Assembly: GCA_963746955.1 (NCBI GenBank)
Contig: CAVVDR010000005.1
Location: 1 to 64,000 of the forward strand
DNA: 64,000 bases
Source of the DNA: DASQBT01 sp963746955
GTDB taxonomy: Bacteria; Pseudomonadota; Gammaproteobacteria; Burkholderiales; Thiobacillaceae
Direction of reading: 5' to 3'
Below the pieces are notes generated by a model that had not been told where the DNA came from, made no database searches, and was given only the letters and a program-made list of their open reading frames with translations. Below, in pieces: positions 44,013 through 52,600 of the stretch (position 1 is its first letter; every line of letters starts with the position of its first letter). The translations under genes and the position numbers were made by a program.

Positions 44013-44791
44013 TCTTGGGCCGCTAACCGATCCGGAATCAGCCCCGCGCGGGCGAATGTTGCGCCCATGACGCGGGAAGACTTGAGCAAGTTGACCAGGT
44101 TTGCGCTTTGAGCGCCTCTTGCCTTGCAAAGCTTATCGAGGCCGGCGAGTATGTCGCCGACGTAGACCGCAGGCGCTGCTTTGTAGTAACTGCCCCAGGA
44201 GGCGCCCGAATCGGGCAGACGTCCGGGATCGGCCGCGGCCAACATCAAAGGTTTCAGTCCCAGACGGTGGAAGGCATTCGCCAGAGGGCGGGTGGCGGTG
44301 AACAATACCCAGCGATAGCGTGCGGCAGCAAGAAATGCGGTGCTGGCAGCAATGATCCATCGAGCATGGCCGACATCGAGCGCGGCGAGGTTCCCAACCT
44401 CCACCATCTCATCTCGCCTGACTGCCAGCCCCAGGCGCGATGAAGCCAGTTCATGTGCGGGCGAGTCCAGGTACTGTTCGGAAAACAGGCGTGGGGACAT
44501 GCCATCACGGTAGCCAACGACTGCGCTTAGCTCATCGTTGATGCTAAAACCCACCAGGTTTGGATAAAAGCACGACACATCCGCCCCATGTGCCTGTTTG
44601 AACACGTAGCGAACGAAATCCTGCAGGGCTGGCCGAAGCAGATGCCCAGGCCTAGCATGATAGAGGTCGACAGAACTCGATAGCTCGGCCAGCAGCGGAT
44701 CGACGCCAGTCTCGACAAAGGGTGAAACTTGATTGCTCATGCGCAAGGTCCGGTTAAGCAGCCTTATCGCATTTAGCAAGCGCCGTGCCAT
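44009..44791 (-). CDS. Thermostable hemolysin (delta-VPH) family protein
   Basis: The 260-residue protein resembles the thermostable hemolysin family of Vibrio: 'YHARPGHLLRPALQDFVRYVFKQAHGADVSCFYPNLVGF', 'YLDSPAHELAS', 'EVGNLAALDVGHARWIIAASTAFLAAARYRWVLFTATRPLANAFHRLGL'. Despite the name no pore-forming structure is visible. The middle part looks like an acyltransferase of the GNAT/LuxI-like kind, which is an impression only. It is the first gene of the ligase-oxidase-SDR run. An internal ATG (44740) is an alternative start. Confidence 0.72.
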   Translation of the reverse strand: MARRLLNAIRLLNRTLRMSNQVSPFVETGVDPLLAELSSSVDLYHARPGHLLRPALQDFVRYVFKQAHGADVSCFYPNLVGFSINDELSAVVGYRDGMSPRLFSEQYLDSPAHELASSRLGLAVRRDEMVEVGNLAALDVGHARWIIAASTAFLAAARYRWVLFTATRPLANAFHRLGLKPLMLAAADPGRLPDSGASWGSYYKAAPAVYVGDILAGLDKLCKARGAQSANLVNLLKSSRVMGATFARAGLIPDRLAAQE

Positions 44792-44920
44792 TTATCTAAC
44801 TATATGTATATCAATAACATTAGCGTGTCTTCCCACCCACGAAGAACCATGCGAATCTTGCAGTGCGCAAAAAATGTAAACGGCATTTGCAGGCTGGCCA
44901 GCCGTGTCGACAAGACCGTC

Positions 44921-45394
44921 TTACTGTTCGCCTTGTTCGCAAAGCGGGTGCAGTTTTGACGTTAACTCAGCCGGTATGGGCAGCCTCGCCACTACCCGTA
45001 CCCTGGCGTCCACGCGGCAGGACACCACGTAACCGATCGCGCCCGGAGTCTCGGCGACGAAACGCAACATGGATTCCTGCGAGCGAACCGAGTAGGGAGG
45101 AGAAATGCCTTGGAAATAGCGTTCAGTCCAATAGCGCTGCCAGGCCTCGGGCCGTTCGCCCAACAAGCTGAGGGAGAACGCGACCCGTAACGGATCGGTG
45201 GGCGAAAGATTCAGCGGTATCAGCGCTGCATGTGCGTCATCCACGCGAATGCGCTTCAGAAAGATATCCTGCAGATTGGACCGATCGAAACCGATGGACG
45301 GCGAGGTTTGCGCCGTAATGACGGCAATCGTGTCTTCGCCGCGCGCCACTACGGTCCACGCGAGCCATGCCAACGCAATCAGACAACGAAGCAT
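44921..45394 (-). CDS. Small periplasmic substrate-binding-like protein (PstS-related)
   Basis: The protein (157 residues) has a signal peptide ('LRCLIALAWLAWTVVARG'). Half of a periplasmic-binding fold follows: 'IAVITAQTSPSIGFDRSNLQDIFLKR' and 'AWQRYWTERYFQG'. Late 'ETPGAIGYVVSCRV' is the typical PBP-like closing motif. Such small single-domain proteins occur next to a porin and a sensor kinase, where they may sense or bind an anion; this is inference. A TTG at 45427 is an alternative start that overlaps the porin stop. Confidence 0.72.
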   Translation of the reverse strand: MLRCLIALAWLAWTVVARGEDTIAVITAQTSPSIGFDRSNLQDIFLKRIRVDDAHAALIPLNLSPTDPLRVAFSLSLLGERPEAWQRYWTERYFQGISPPYSVRSQESMLRFVAETPGAIGYVVSCRVDARVRVVARLPIPAELTSKLHPLCEQGEQ

Positions 45395-45423
45395 CGCTCG
45401 CCCGTTTGGCAAAGCCGGCCTCG

Positions 45424-46548
45424 TCAAAACAGGACGGCTACCGAAAACAGCCAGCCATCAGGGGCCAAGCGTTCCTGGCCCCATGAATCACGATGTTCCA
45501 GCTTGATGGATAGCGGCGGAGTCGGCCGGTAAGTGATTCCCAGACTCGTTGTATTGAGCACACCGCTGAACAACTGGGCCTTGTAGCGTTCCTGGTAGGC
45601 AACGGCATAGAAATCATGGACGATCGGCGCAACCACCTGGAGGTAAGCCCCCCATTCCTTCGCGCCCCCAGCGCCTTCGTCCTTCCGGTAGACACTCTCA
45701 CCTGAGAACTCCCAATCGTTTTGGGTGTAGAACATGTCCAGTCCGACCAATTCCTTGAAACGGGGCAAATCCTTCAGCCGGTAGCGTGCGGCAGACAGCC
45801 CCGCCTGGAACGCATCGTCCAGGGTTCGATATTGCAGGCGTACGCCACCGCCATGCTCAAACGAACTGGTTGGATTCGGCGTCACATTCACGTCCGCGTA
45901 GGTCAGCTCATGTCCTTCCGTTGGGTCCAGTTGTGCGGAATCGTCCAGGTATACCTGGTAGTCAATTGCTGATTCCCCCAATGGCCAACTGCCGTACAAC
46001 TGGACGCCCGAGGCATTGCGGGCAAATGGGGCAGCTGTGGTGAGGGGCCGGGATACCGTCCATACCAGCGGGTCGGCGTGTATCTGATTCCAGCGGCCTA
46101 TGGGCGTAAGAAACTTTCCGAGTCTCAGAGTGTGACGAGGGGTCAGGTTGTGGTCCACGTAGAAACGCTCGAAATCAAGATCCGCATCGGTGGTGGTCAA
46201 ACCGTCACGCGTCAGAGTGAGGGGATTGCTGACCTCGATCTCGGAAAAGAAATGCCAGTCCGGGGTCGGATCGCTGTGCAGGAAAAGGCTCAGATCCTGG
46301 ACAGTGGCCTTGGCGTTCTCATGTTCTAGCTTGCCGGCCTGCATGCTGACATAACCGCCAACAGTCAGTCCCAGCCATGGGAGCGCGTACCCCTCTCCCA
46401 ACTCATAGGGAACGGCCCAAGCCGATTGGGTCATCAGCAGGAGCATACCCGCCAGGGTCCAAAGACCTCGACGAAACACGAACCTGGTTTGTGCCAGGCA
46501 CGACGCAAACCGGAACGCCCATAAACTTGAGCGGTTTAAAATTGCCAC
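45424..46548 (-). CDS. Outer-membrane porin-like beta-barrel
   Basis: The 374-residue protein has an exported N-terminus and a barrel with many strands of alternating pattern ('GLTVGGYVSMQAGKLEHENAK', 'WHFFSEIEVSNPLTL', 'YVDHNLTPRHTLRLGKFLTPIGRWNQIHA'). It closes with '...WLFSVAVLF', ending in Phe. The motif 'LRLGKFLTPIGRWN' is common in porins annotated as phosphate/alginate-type. The long N-terminus before 'RRGLWTLAGMLLLMTQSAWA' suggests a real start near 46479. It is co-directional with the small binding protein and divergent from the kinase gene. Confidence 0.75.
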   Translation of the reverse strand: MAILNRSSLWAFRFASCLAQTRFVFRRGLWTLAGMLLLMTQSAWAVPYELGEGYALPWLGLTVGGYVSMQAGKLEHENAKATVQDLSLFLHSDPTPDWHFFSEIEVSNPLTLTRDGLTTTDADLDFERFYVDHNLTPRHTLRLGKFLTPIGRWNQIHADPLVWTVSRPLTTAAPFARNASGVQLYGSWPLGESAIDYQVYLDDSAQLDPTEGHELTYADVNVTPNPTSSFEHGGGVRLQYRTLDDAFQAGLSAARYRLKDLPRFKELVGLDMFYTQNDWEFSGESVYRKDEGAGGAKEWGAYLQVVAPIVHDFYAVAYQERYKAQLFSGVLNTTSLGITYRPTPPLSIKLEHRDSWGQERLAPDGWLFSVAVLF

Positions 46549-46738
46549 GCTGTGATCTCCGAGAAATTGTGGAAGACCGTGAATATGGGCAGTTTTATCT
46601 TGTGCTTGATACGCCCCAATGGGTCAACCGTCTACTAGCCAGTGATTGAACGTCATCCGCGCCGGACGACATGGCCCTGAAGTGTATGATAACGAGCCAG
46701 CGCATTGTACCCAGTTTGCTCAGCAAAGGATTCACCGC

Positions 46739-48604
46739 TTGATCTTGACCGTTGCACGTAGTCGCCCCCTGACTATCCGTGCTGCCATTCTTCGTGGATT
46801 TCTGGCGTTGGTGCTGCTGGTCATATTCTTGAGCGGCAGCTTGTCTTATTTCGAGCTACGCCAGGCTCTCCGGTCGGAAATTGCGCAAAATCTGGGCGAT
46901 AGCGCGGAGAGCCTGCTGGAACGTATCGACGTGTTCATCTTCGAGCGTTTGGAAGATCTGCGCGAATGGCATCGCCTGGAACTCATGCAGGATATTCAGG
47001 TTGGAGATGTGGACAAACGACTGGCACGTCTATTGTCTGACATGAAGGCTGGTCACGGCGACGTCTATAGCGCACTCTATTGCACGAACATGGAAGGCCG
47101 GATTGTGGCAGCCAGCGACCCGGCACTGATCGCCAAGACTCGATTGCCCGGTGCGCTCTTGCCCGGTCAAGCGCGGAATGCCAACACCCAGGTCATGATG
47201 GAGAGAAGTGATTCGAACGACCCTGAAGGCAGCGGCCAAATCGTGCTGCGAACGCCTGTGCCGAATGCATTTGGAGCTGGATACCTGGGCTATCTGTACG
47301 CGGTCCTGAACTGGAATGTCGTGCAACGTTTTCTGCAGGATGGCGTCTCGGACAGTCAGCGCACCGCATTGCTGCTTGGCGAGGAAGATCAGATCATGGC
47401 CGCCGCCGGACCCCTGTCTCCGTCCAATCAGGTTCAGCCGCTCAAGCTGCCGCGTTGGTATGACGCAGGTGGAAGAACCCTGACGAAGCAACATTCGGGG
47501 GAGATTCTCGGGGCTCACAGCCTGTTGGTAGGTGCTGCGTCTTCCGCAAGCCTCCAGCACTTTCCGGGATTCGGCTGGCACATGCTGGTCGTGGAGCCGA
47601 CCAGGGTCGCCTTTGCCCCCATCGTAAGGCTGACCTGGGCGATTCTTGGCGGGCTGCTGTTCAGCCTGGCGGTCGCCGGCTGGCTTGCCATGCGCCTGTC
47701 CGCGCGGATCGCCAGTCCCATAGGCAAAGTCACTGAGTTCGCACGCAACTTCCGCCGGACACAGTCGCTGGCGATGCCGAAAGTCCTGACCAATATCAGC
47801 GAGGTCGCCGAGCTCAACGGCGCATTCAGCGACATGGTCCAGGCTTTGGAGCGCTCCCAGGAACAGCTCATCCGTGCGAGCAAGCTTGCGGTAGTGGGCG
47901 AGATGGCTGCCATCATGGCGCATGAAGTTCGCACGCCGCTGGGCATACTCAAGTCCTCGGCGCAAATGCTGGAACGCCGCCCCAGCGTGTCGCCCCAGGA
48001 TCGTGAACTGACAGGCTTCATTGTCAACGAGACGGAGCGCCTCAACCGCCTGGTCACGACCTTGCTGGAAAGCACTTCGCCGCGGCAACCCCTGTTGCAT
48101 GACCATGACCTGCACGAGATCATTACTCATGTATTGGCGCTGATTGAAGGCAAGGCGGGGAAAGGCGGCATCAATCTGGTGAGACGCTTGAATGCAAGTC
48201 CTTCCATCGTTTCCTGTGACCGGGAACAGATGATTCAGGTATTTTTGAACCTCGTGATCAATGCGCTTCAACATGTGTTGGAGGGCGGACAAATCCTGAT
48301 TACCAGCCAAAACGAAAATGATGGTGCGGGAATCAGCGTGCAGATCGAAGACAACGGGCCCGGCATTTCCGCACCCGATCGAAGGCGGATATTTGATCCC
48401 TTCTTCACCCAGCGCAAAGGGGGCATAGGACTTGGCCTCACCATCGTTCAGCAGATTGTTCTAGCGCATGGCGGTAGGATAGGCGTGTCGAAGAGCATCC
48501 TTGGCGGAGCCTGCTTTACGGTTTATCTGCGTGAATCCCCGCAAATGAGTAACCGATCCGGAGCTGATCTCGCCGATGTGAAACTCGAAGGGGAATCAGG
48601 ATGA
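46739..48604 (+). CDS. NtrB-like membrane sensor histidine kinase
   Basis: The protein (621 residues) has an N-terminal membrane helix ('AAILRGFLALVLLVIFLSGSLSYF') and a long periplasmic sensor of about 270 residues. A second helix ('AILGGLLFSLAVAGWLA') is followed by HAMP-like linker sequence. The HisKA domain contains 'IMAHEVRTPLG' (His395), and the ATPase domain has 'LNLVINALQHV', 'DNGPGISAPDRRRIFDPFFTQRKGGIGLGLTI'. I prefer a TTG start at 46739 with AAAGGA upstream; no ATG exists near. It overlaps the response regulator by four bases. Confidence 0.85.
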   Translation: MILTVARSRPLTIRAAILRGFLALVLLVIFLSGSLSYFELRQALRSEIAQNLGDSAESLLERIDVFIFERLEDLREWHRLELMQDIQVGDVDKRLARLLSDMKAGHGDVYSALYCTNMEGRIVAASDPALIAKTRLPGALLPGQARNANTQVMMERSDSNDPEGSGQIVLRTPVPNAFGAGYLGYLYAVLNWNVVQRFLQDGVSDSQRTALLLGEEDQIMAAAGPLSPSNQVQPLKLPRWYDAGGRTLTKQHSGEILGAHSLLVGAASSASLQHFPGFGWHMLVVEPTRVAFAPIVRLTWAILGGLLFSLAVAGWLAMRLSARIASPIGKVTEFARNFRRTQSLAMPKVLTNISEVAELNGAFSDMVQALERSQEQLIRASKLAVVGEMAAIMAHEVRTPLGILKSSAQMLERRPSVSPQDRELTGFIVNETERLNRLVTTLLESTSPRQPLLHDHDLHEIITHVLALIEGKAGKGGINLVRRLNASPSIVSCDREQMIQVFLNLVINALQHVLEGGQILITSQNENDGAGISVQIEDNGPGISAPDRRRIFDPFFTQRKGGIGLGLTIVQQIVLAHGGRIGVSKSILGGACFTVYLRESPQMSNRSGADLADVKLEGESG

Positions 48605-49965
48605 GCAGTCGCATCCTGGTGGTTGACGATGAAGAGAAGATGCGTCGCATTCTGGAACTGGCGCTCATGGGCATGGGCCACGACGTTGTTCAGGCAGCCG
48701 ACGGGCAGGAGGCCCTTGATCAGCTTGCCGATGGCGCATTCGATCTGGTGCTGACTGACCTGCGCATGCCGCGTTTCGACGGAATAAGCCTATTGCAGAC
48801 GCTGCGGGAGCGCGGAGAAAACATACCTGTCATCGTGCTGACCGCACACGGAACAGTTCAGAGCGCGGTGGAGGCCATGAAGCTGGGGGCGGTGGACTAC
48901 ATTATCCGCCCGTTCGAAATGTCCACCGTGGAACTGGCCGTCTCGCGCGCCCTGGCCATGGAACAGGTGCAGCGCGAAAACCGCTTCCTGCGCGACGAGA
49001 TGGAAAGGGGCTGGGGCGAATTCGTCGGCCAGAGCCAGGCTATGCTGGATCTTTACCAGTTGATACGCCAAGTGGCCCCGGCCCGCTCCAGCGTCATGGT
49101 GGTTGGCGAGACCGGTACCGGCAAGGAATTGGTGGCGCGCGCCATTCATCATGAGTCACGTCGGCCCGGCTTGTTCGTTCCGATCAACTGCGCGGCGATT
49201 CCTGCCGATCTGCTGGAAAGCGAACTGTTCGGTTATCGCAAGGGCGCCTTCACCGGGGCCGATCGGGACCGCATGGGACGCTTCGAAGTCGCAAGCCGGG
49301 GCACCCTGTTCCTGGACGAGATCACCGAGATGCCGATGGCATTGCAGAGCAAGCTGCTGCGCGTGCTGCAGGAGAATTCCGTCGAGCGGCTCGGCAGCCA
49401 TAAACCGGTTGAGCTGGACCTCAGGGTGGTGGCCGCAACCAATCGCGACCCCATGCAGGCAGTCACCGATGGCCAGCTTCGTCAGGACCTGTATTTCCGC
49501 CTGAATGTTGTGCGCGTAGATGTCCCTCCCCTGCGTGAACGCCGCGACGACATACCTATGCTCGCAGAGCACTTCCTCGAGAAACACAGCCGTGAGCTAG
49601 GCCGCAATCCAGCGCGGCTTGCGGCTGCAACTCTCGATAGGCTTGCCGCCTACCCGTGGCCCGGCAACATCCGTGAACTGGAAAACATGATGGAGCGCGC
49701 GGCCGTACTCGCGCAAGGCGACAACATCGCCCCCGGCCAGCTTCCGCCGGAAGTGACAGGCCCGCTTTCGAATCACAGCGCCGCCATTCCCTTGCAAGAG
49801 GCTTCCCGTGAGAGCCTGGTGCTGGATTTTCAGGTGGAGGCGCTCGAGAAAAGTCTGATTCAGCAAGCCTTGCAGCGCACCTCAGACAACAAATCGGCGG
49901 CGGCACGTTTGCTTGAAATCAGCGAGCGTTCGCTCTGGTACAAGATCAGGAAATACGGACTCTGA
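48601..49965 (+). CDS. NtrC-family sigma-54-dependent response regulator
   Basis: This 454-residue activator has a receiver domain with Asp53 in 'LVLTDLRMPRFDG'. The AAA+ domain has 'GETGTGKELVARAIH', the sigma-54 contact loop GAFTGA (215-220) and 'LFLDEITEMP'. A Fis-type helix-turn-helix follows at the end ('NKSAAARLLEISERSLWYKIRKYGL'). It should activate sigma-54 promoters when phosphorylated by the partner kinase. The divergent porin/binding-protein genes are the obvious candidate targets; no convincing -24/-12 site was found. Confidence 0.92.
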   Translation: MSSRILVVDDEEKMRRILELALMGMGHDVVQAADGQEALDQLADGAFDLVLTDLRMPRFDGISLLQTLRERGENIPVIVLTAHGTVQSAVEAMKLGAVDYIIRPFEMSTVELAVSRALAMEQVQRENRFLRDEMERGWGEFVGQSQAMLDLYQLIRQVAPARSSVMVVGETGTGKELVARAIHHESRRPGLFVPINCAAIPADLLESELFGYRKGAFTGADRDRMGRFEVASRGTLFLDEITEMPMALQSKLLRVLQENSVERLGSHKPVELDLRVVAATNRDPMQAVTDGQLRQDLYFRLNVVRVDVPPLRERRDDIPMLAEHFLEKHSRELGRNPARLAAATLDRLAAYPWPGNIRELENMMERAAVLAQGDNIAPGQLPPEVTGPLSNHSAAIPLQEASRESLVLDFQVEALEKSLIQQALQRTSDNKSAAARLLEISERSLWYKIRKYGL

Positions 49966-50011
49966 CCCCGTCGACGGGCAAGCCGATCGGGCACGCGCCG
50001 ACAGGGAATGT

Positions 50012-50665
50012 TCAGACAGGCAGAATGTCGCGGAAGGTGTGGATGGCCTGAAATTCCTCCGGATCCTTCTCCGGCAACCGGGTGTCGGGAAAGCGCACCG
50101 CCAACAGGTGCGCAATGCCGAACTCACGGGCGCTGCGCAGCACGGGCAGACTGTCGTCCACCAGCAGCGTGGCCGCGGGATCAAAAGGCTCACGTTCCTG
50201 CAAGGCCTGCCAGAAAGTCGGCAATTCCTTGGGCCGGCCTACATCATGCGCTGAGTGCAGGGCGTCGAAATAGGGCTCCAGTCCGGTCGTGCGCATTTTC
50301 AGGATCACGCTCTTGCGGTGCGCATTGGTCACCATGACGACGCGCTTGCCGGTCGCCCTGGCAATGCTCAGAAACTCCGGCACATCGGGATGAATGGCGA
50401 TCAGGTGGGCCACTTCCTCTTTGAGGGCGGCGATGTCCATGTCCAGTTCGCGGCTCCAGAAGTCCACGCAATACCATTCCAGAGTGCCGGCGCGGTGGTG
50501 GTATCGCCCCGCCAGTTCCTGGCGCGCAGCCTCGTTGCTGATGCCCTGCTTTTGCGCGTAACGCAGGGGCACATGCTCGCGCCAGAAGTGGTTGTCGTAA
50601 TGGAGATCGAGCAAAGTGCCGTCCATGTCGAGAAGGACGGTCTGGATGCACTTCCAGTCAAGCAT
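50012..50665 (-). CDS. yrfG: GMP/IMP nucleotidase YrfG (HAD hydrolase)
   Basis: The 217-residue HAD-superfamily protein has the nucleophile motif 'LLDMDGTLLDL', 'MVTNAHRKSV' and 'LLVDDSLPVL'. The middle 'HFWREHVPLRYAQKQGIS' matches YrfG, which hydrolyses purine nucleotides. Its ATG overlaps the stop of the deacetylase-like gene by eight bases, so it ends the surE-pcm-nlpD-rpoS-HDAC run. Confidence 0.85.
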   Translation of the reverse strand: MLDWKCIQTVLLDMDGTLLDLHYDNHFWREHVPLRYAQKQGISNEAARQELAGRYHHRAGTLEWYCVDFWSRELDMDIAALKEEVAHLIAIHPDVPEFLSIARATGKRVVMVTNAHRKSVILKMRTTGLEPYFDALHSAHDVGRPKELPTFWQALQEREPFDPAATLLVDDSLPVLRSAREFGIAHLLAVRFPDTRLPEKDPEEFQAIHTFRDILPV

Positions 50666-51587
50666 ACATGAGCGCCTTCACGTGGGCAGCTGCACTGCGA
50701 CCCAAGGCAGGCAGATCGTAGCCACCTTCCAGCATGGCGATCACCCTGCCGCCGGCATGAACATCGGCAATGCGGCAAACTTCCCCGGTCAGCCAGGCAT
50801 AATCCGGCTCCAGAAGATTGAGCCCGGCCAGCGGGTCGTCGCGGTGACCATCAAAACCGGCGGAGATCAACACAAAGTCCGGCGCGTAGGCGTCCAGGGC
50901 CGGCAGGCCGCGTTCCTGCCAGGCGGCTCGAAAGCCTTTGCTATCCGTACCCGCGGGCAGCGGCATGGGCAAATAGCCCGGATGGGCTGTGGTACCGCAG
51001 TACGGAAATAGCGGATGCTGAAAACTGGAGAGCAGCAGTGACCTTTCATTCCGGAACAATATCTCCTCGGTGCCATTACCGTGATGCACATCGAAATCGA
51101 CGATGGCCACCCGCGTTACGCCCGCCTGGTCCAACGCATGGCGCGCCGCCACGGCAATGTTATTGAGCAGACAAAACCCCATGGCGCGGGCCGATTCGGC
51201 ATGATGGCCCGGCGGGCGAATGTTGCAGAATGCGCGCTGGTAGACGCCCGCGAGAATGTCATCCACTGCCTTCACGCCCGCCCCCGCTGCATGCAGCGCA
51301 GCGTCCCAGCTCCTGGGGCAGAGTCCGGTATCCGGGTCCAACCAGTTGATTCCGGCAGGCGGCGTCGCCTTGATCAACGTATCCAGATAATCAGCAGGAT
51401 GCACGTGCTCCAGTGCCTGCCGCTCAGCAGCGGGCGCTTCAACGCGTATCAGCGCAGAAAAGACCGGGTCCTCCTGCAATGCCTGATCGATGGCAGCGAT
51501 CCGGCCTGGCTGTTCAGGATGCCAGGCGCCCAGGTCGTGACCAGCGCATGCCGAATGGGCAATGAACGCGGTGGGTAGACTGCCCAT
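50658..51587 (-). CDS. Histone deacetylase family protein (acetylpolyamine amidohydrolase-like)
   Basis: The protein (309 residues) has the zinc-hydrolase motifs of class II HDAC-like enzymes: 'HPEQPGRIAAI', 'NIRPPGHHAE', 'MGFCLLNNIAVAA', 'VDFDVHHGNGTEEIL', 'SAGFDGHRDDPL' and 'LEGGYDL'. Bacterial members deacetylate polyamines or small acylated amines. The ATG at 51587 is chosen; an extension to 51611 would sit within the inverted repeat downstream of rpoS. It is followed by yrfG with an eight-base overlap. Confidence 0.88.
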   Translation of the reverse strand: MGSLPTAFIAHSACAGHDLGAWHPEQPGRIAAIDQALQEDPVFSALIRVEAPAAERQALEHVHPADYLDTLIKATPPAGINWLDPDTGLCPRSWDAALHAAGAGVKAVDDILAGVYQRAFCNIRPPGHHAESARAMGFCLLNNIAVAARHALDQAGVTRVAIVDFDVHHGNGTEEILFRNERSLLLSSFQHPLFPYCGTTAHPGYLPMPLPAGTDSKGFRAAWQERGLPALDAYAPDFVLISAGFDGHRDDPLAGLNLLEPDYAWLTGEVCRIADVHAGGRVIAMLEGGYDLPALGRSAAAHVKALMYA

Positions 51588-51591
51588 TGAA

Positions 51592-51650
51592 CTAGGGCCT
51601 GCTGAGGTCAATTTCGCATCTGCGAAAGGTTGGCATTAGGCAGGCCCTAG
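51592..51650 (-). promoter_or_regulatory. Nested inverted repeats between rpoS and the deacetylase-like gene
   Basis: CTAGGGCCTGC (51592-51602) pairs perfectly with GCAGGCCCTAG (51640-51650). Inside lies a second perfect repeat, TTTCGCA (51612-51618) with TGCGAAA (51621-51627). The outer arm overlaps the rpoS stop codon. No T run follows, so it is more likely a processing or stability element than a simple terminator. Confidence 0.55.
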
Positions 51651-52600
51651 AAAAGTTCGTCTTTGCTCACACCCCTGCGCCGAAGAAGCTGGCGCAGCAT
51701 CCGCAGCGCTTCCATCTGAATCTGGCGCACCCGTTCGCGGGTCACTTTCAGTTCCAGCGCCAAGTCTTCCAGGGTGCTGACTTCCAGATTATTGAGGCCG
51801 AAGCGGCGCTCGATCACCCAGCGTTGCTTGTCATTGAGTTCCCCAAGCCATTCATGCACGTGGTTTTCCACCTCCGCGTGCTGCAGCAGGTCTTCCGGCA
51901 ACTGCATGTTCTCGTCCGCAATCGCATCCCCCAGCGACAGGCTGGGATCGATGTCCAGGGGCGCATCCAAGGAGGCCACACGCTCGTTCAGGGCCATTAC
52001 GCGGCGCACCTCCTCGGACTGCTGGCCAGTCAGATGGGCGATGTCCTCCGGAGTGGGATCGGCCACGCCATGGGTCTCCAGATGGCGCTGCGCGCGCAGG
52101 AAAATATTCAGTTCTTTGATCACATGTACCGGCAGGCGTATCGTGCGCGACTGGTTCATGATTGCCCGTTCGATGTTCTGGCGGATCCACCATGTCGCAT
52201 ACGTGGAAAACCGGAAGCCCCGTTCAGGGTCGAATTTTTCCAGCGCATGAATCAAGCCGAGGTTGCCTTCCTCCACCAGATCCAGCAGGGCCAGTCCCCG
52301 ATTGGCGTAGTGCTTGGCAATGTTTACCACCAGGCGCAGGTTATGCTCGATCATTTTTTGCCGCGCGGCGAAATCACCCAGCTTGGTCCGGCGCGCCAGA
52401 CCCACTTCCTGTTCAGGCGTCAGCAAGGGCGCATGGCCGATCTCATTGAGGTAGATCTGAGTGACGTCGGCCTGCACCTCGGGGTCTGGGCCGATCGCTT
52501 CGGCGCTGGCTTCCTCTTCCACTGATTCCTCAGCCGGTTCGGCGGCTTCGGCCGGCTCGGTCAGCTCCTCGTCGGGGTCAGATGGATATTTGCGGCTCAT
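51647..52600 (-). CDS. rpoS: RNA polymerase sigma factor RpoS
   Basis: This is the stationary-phase sigma factor, 317 residues. An acidic N-terminal region (residues 1-40) precedes regions 1.2-4: 'DVTQIYLNEIGHAPLLTPEQEVGLARR', 'LVEEGNLGLIHALEKFDPERGFRFSTYATWWIRQNIERAI' and 'LEDLALELKVTRERVRQIQMEALRMLRQLL'. It is in the conserved surE-pcm-nlpD-rpoS order; its ATG overlaps the nlpD stop (ATGA). A promoter inside nlpD, as in E. coli, may exist but was not identified. Confidence 0.96.
   Translation of the reverse strand: MSRKYPSDPDEELTEPAEAAEPAEESVEEEASAEAIGPDPEVQADVTQIYLNEIGHAPLLTPEQEVGLARRTKLGDFAARQKMIEHNLRLVVNIAKHYANRGLALLDLVEEGNLGLIHALEKFDPERGFRFSTYATWWIRQNIERAIMNQSRTIRLPVHVIKELNIFLRAQRHLETHGVADPTPEDIAHLTGQQSEEVRRVMALNERVASLDAPLDIDPSLSLGDAIADENMQLPEDLLQHAEVENHVHEWLGELNDKQRWVIERRFGLNNLEVSTLEDLALELKVTRERVRQIQMEALRMLRQLLRRRGVSKDELF

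Noticed and set aside
44792..44920. AT-rich block before the hemolysin-family gene as an operator
   Set aside because: The TATATGTATA-like sequence is not a true palindrome and no clear -35/-10 pair could be set; it probably contains the promoter but I cannot place it.
47030..48310. Minus-strand open frame opposite the sensor kinase
   Set aside because: No domain; the kinase on the other strand has all expected motifs.
49967..49978. 12-bp palindrome CCCGTCGACGGG after the response regulator gene
   Set aside because: Short, GC-rich, no T run and no second copy seen; could easily be chance.
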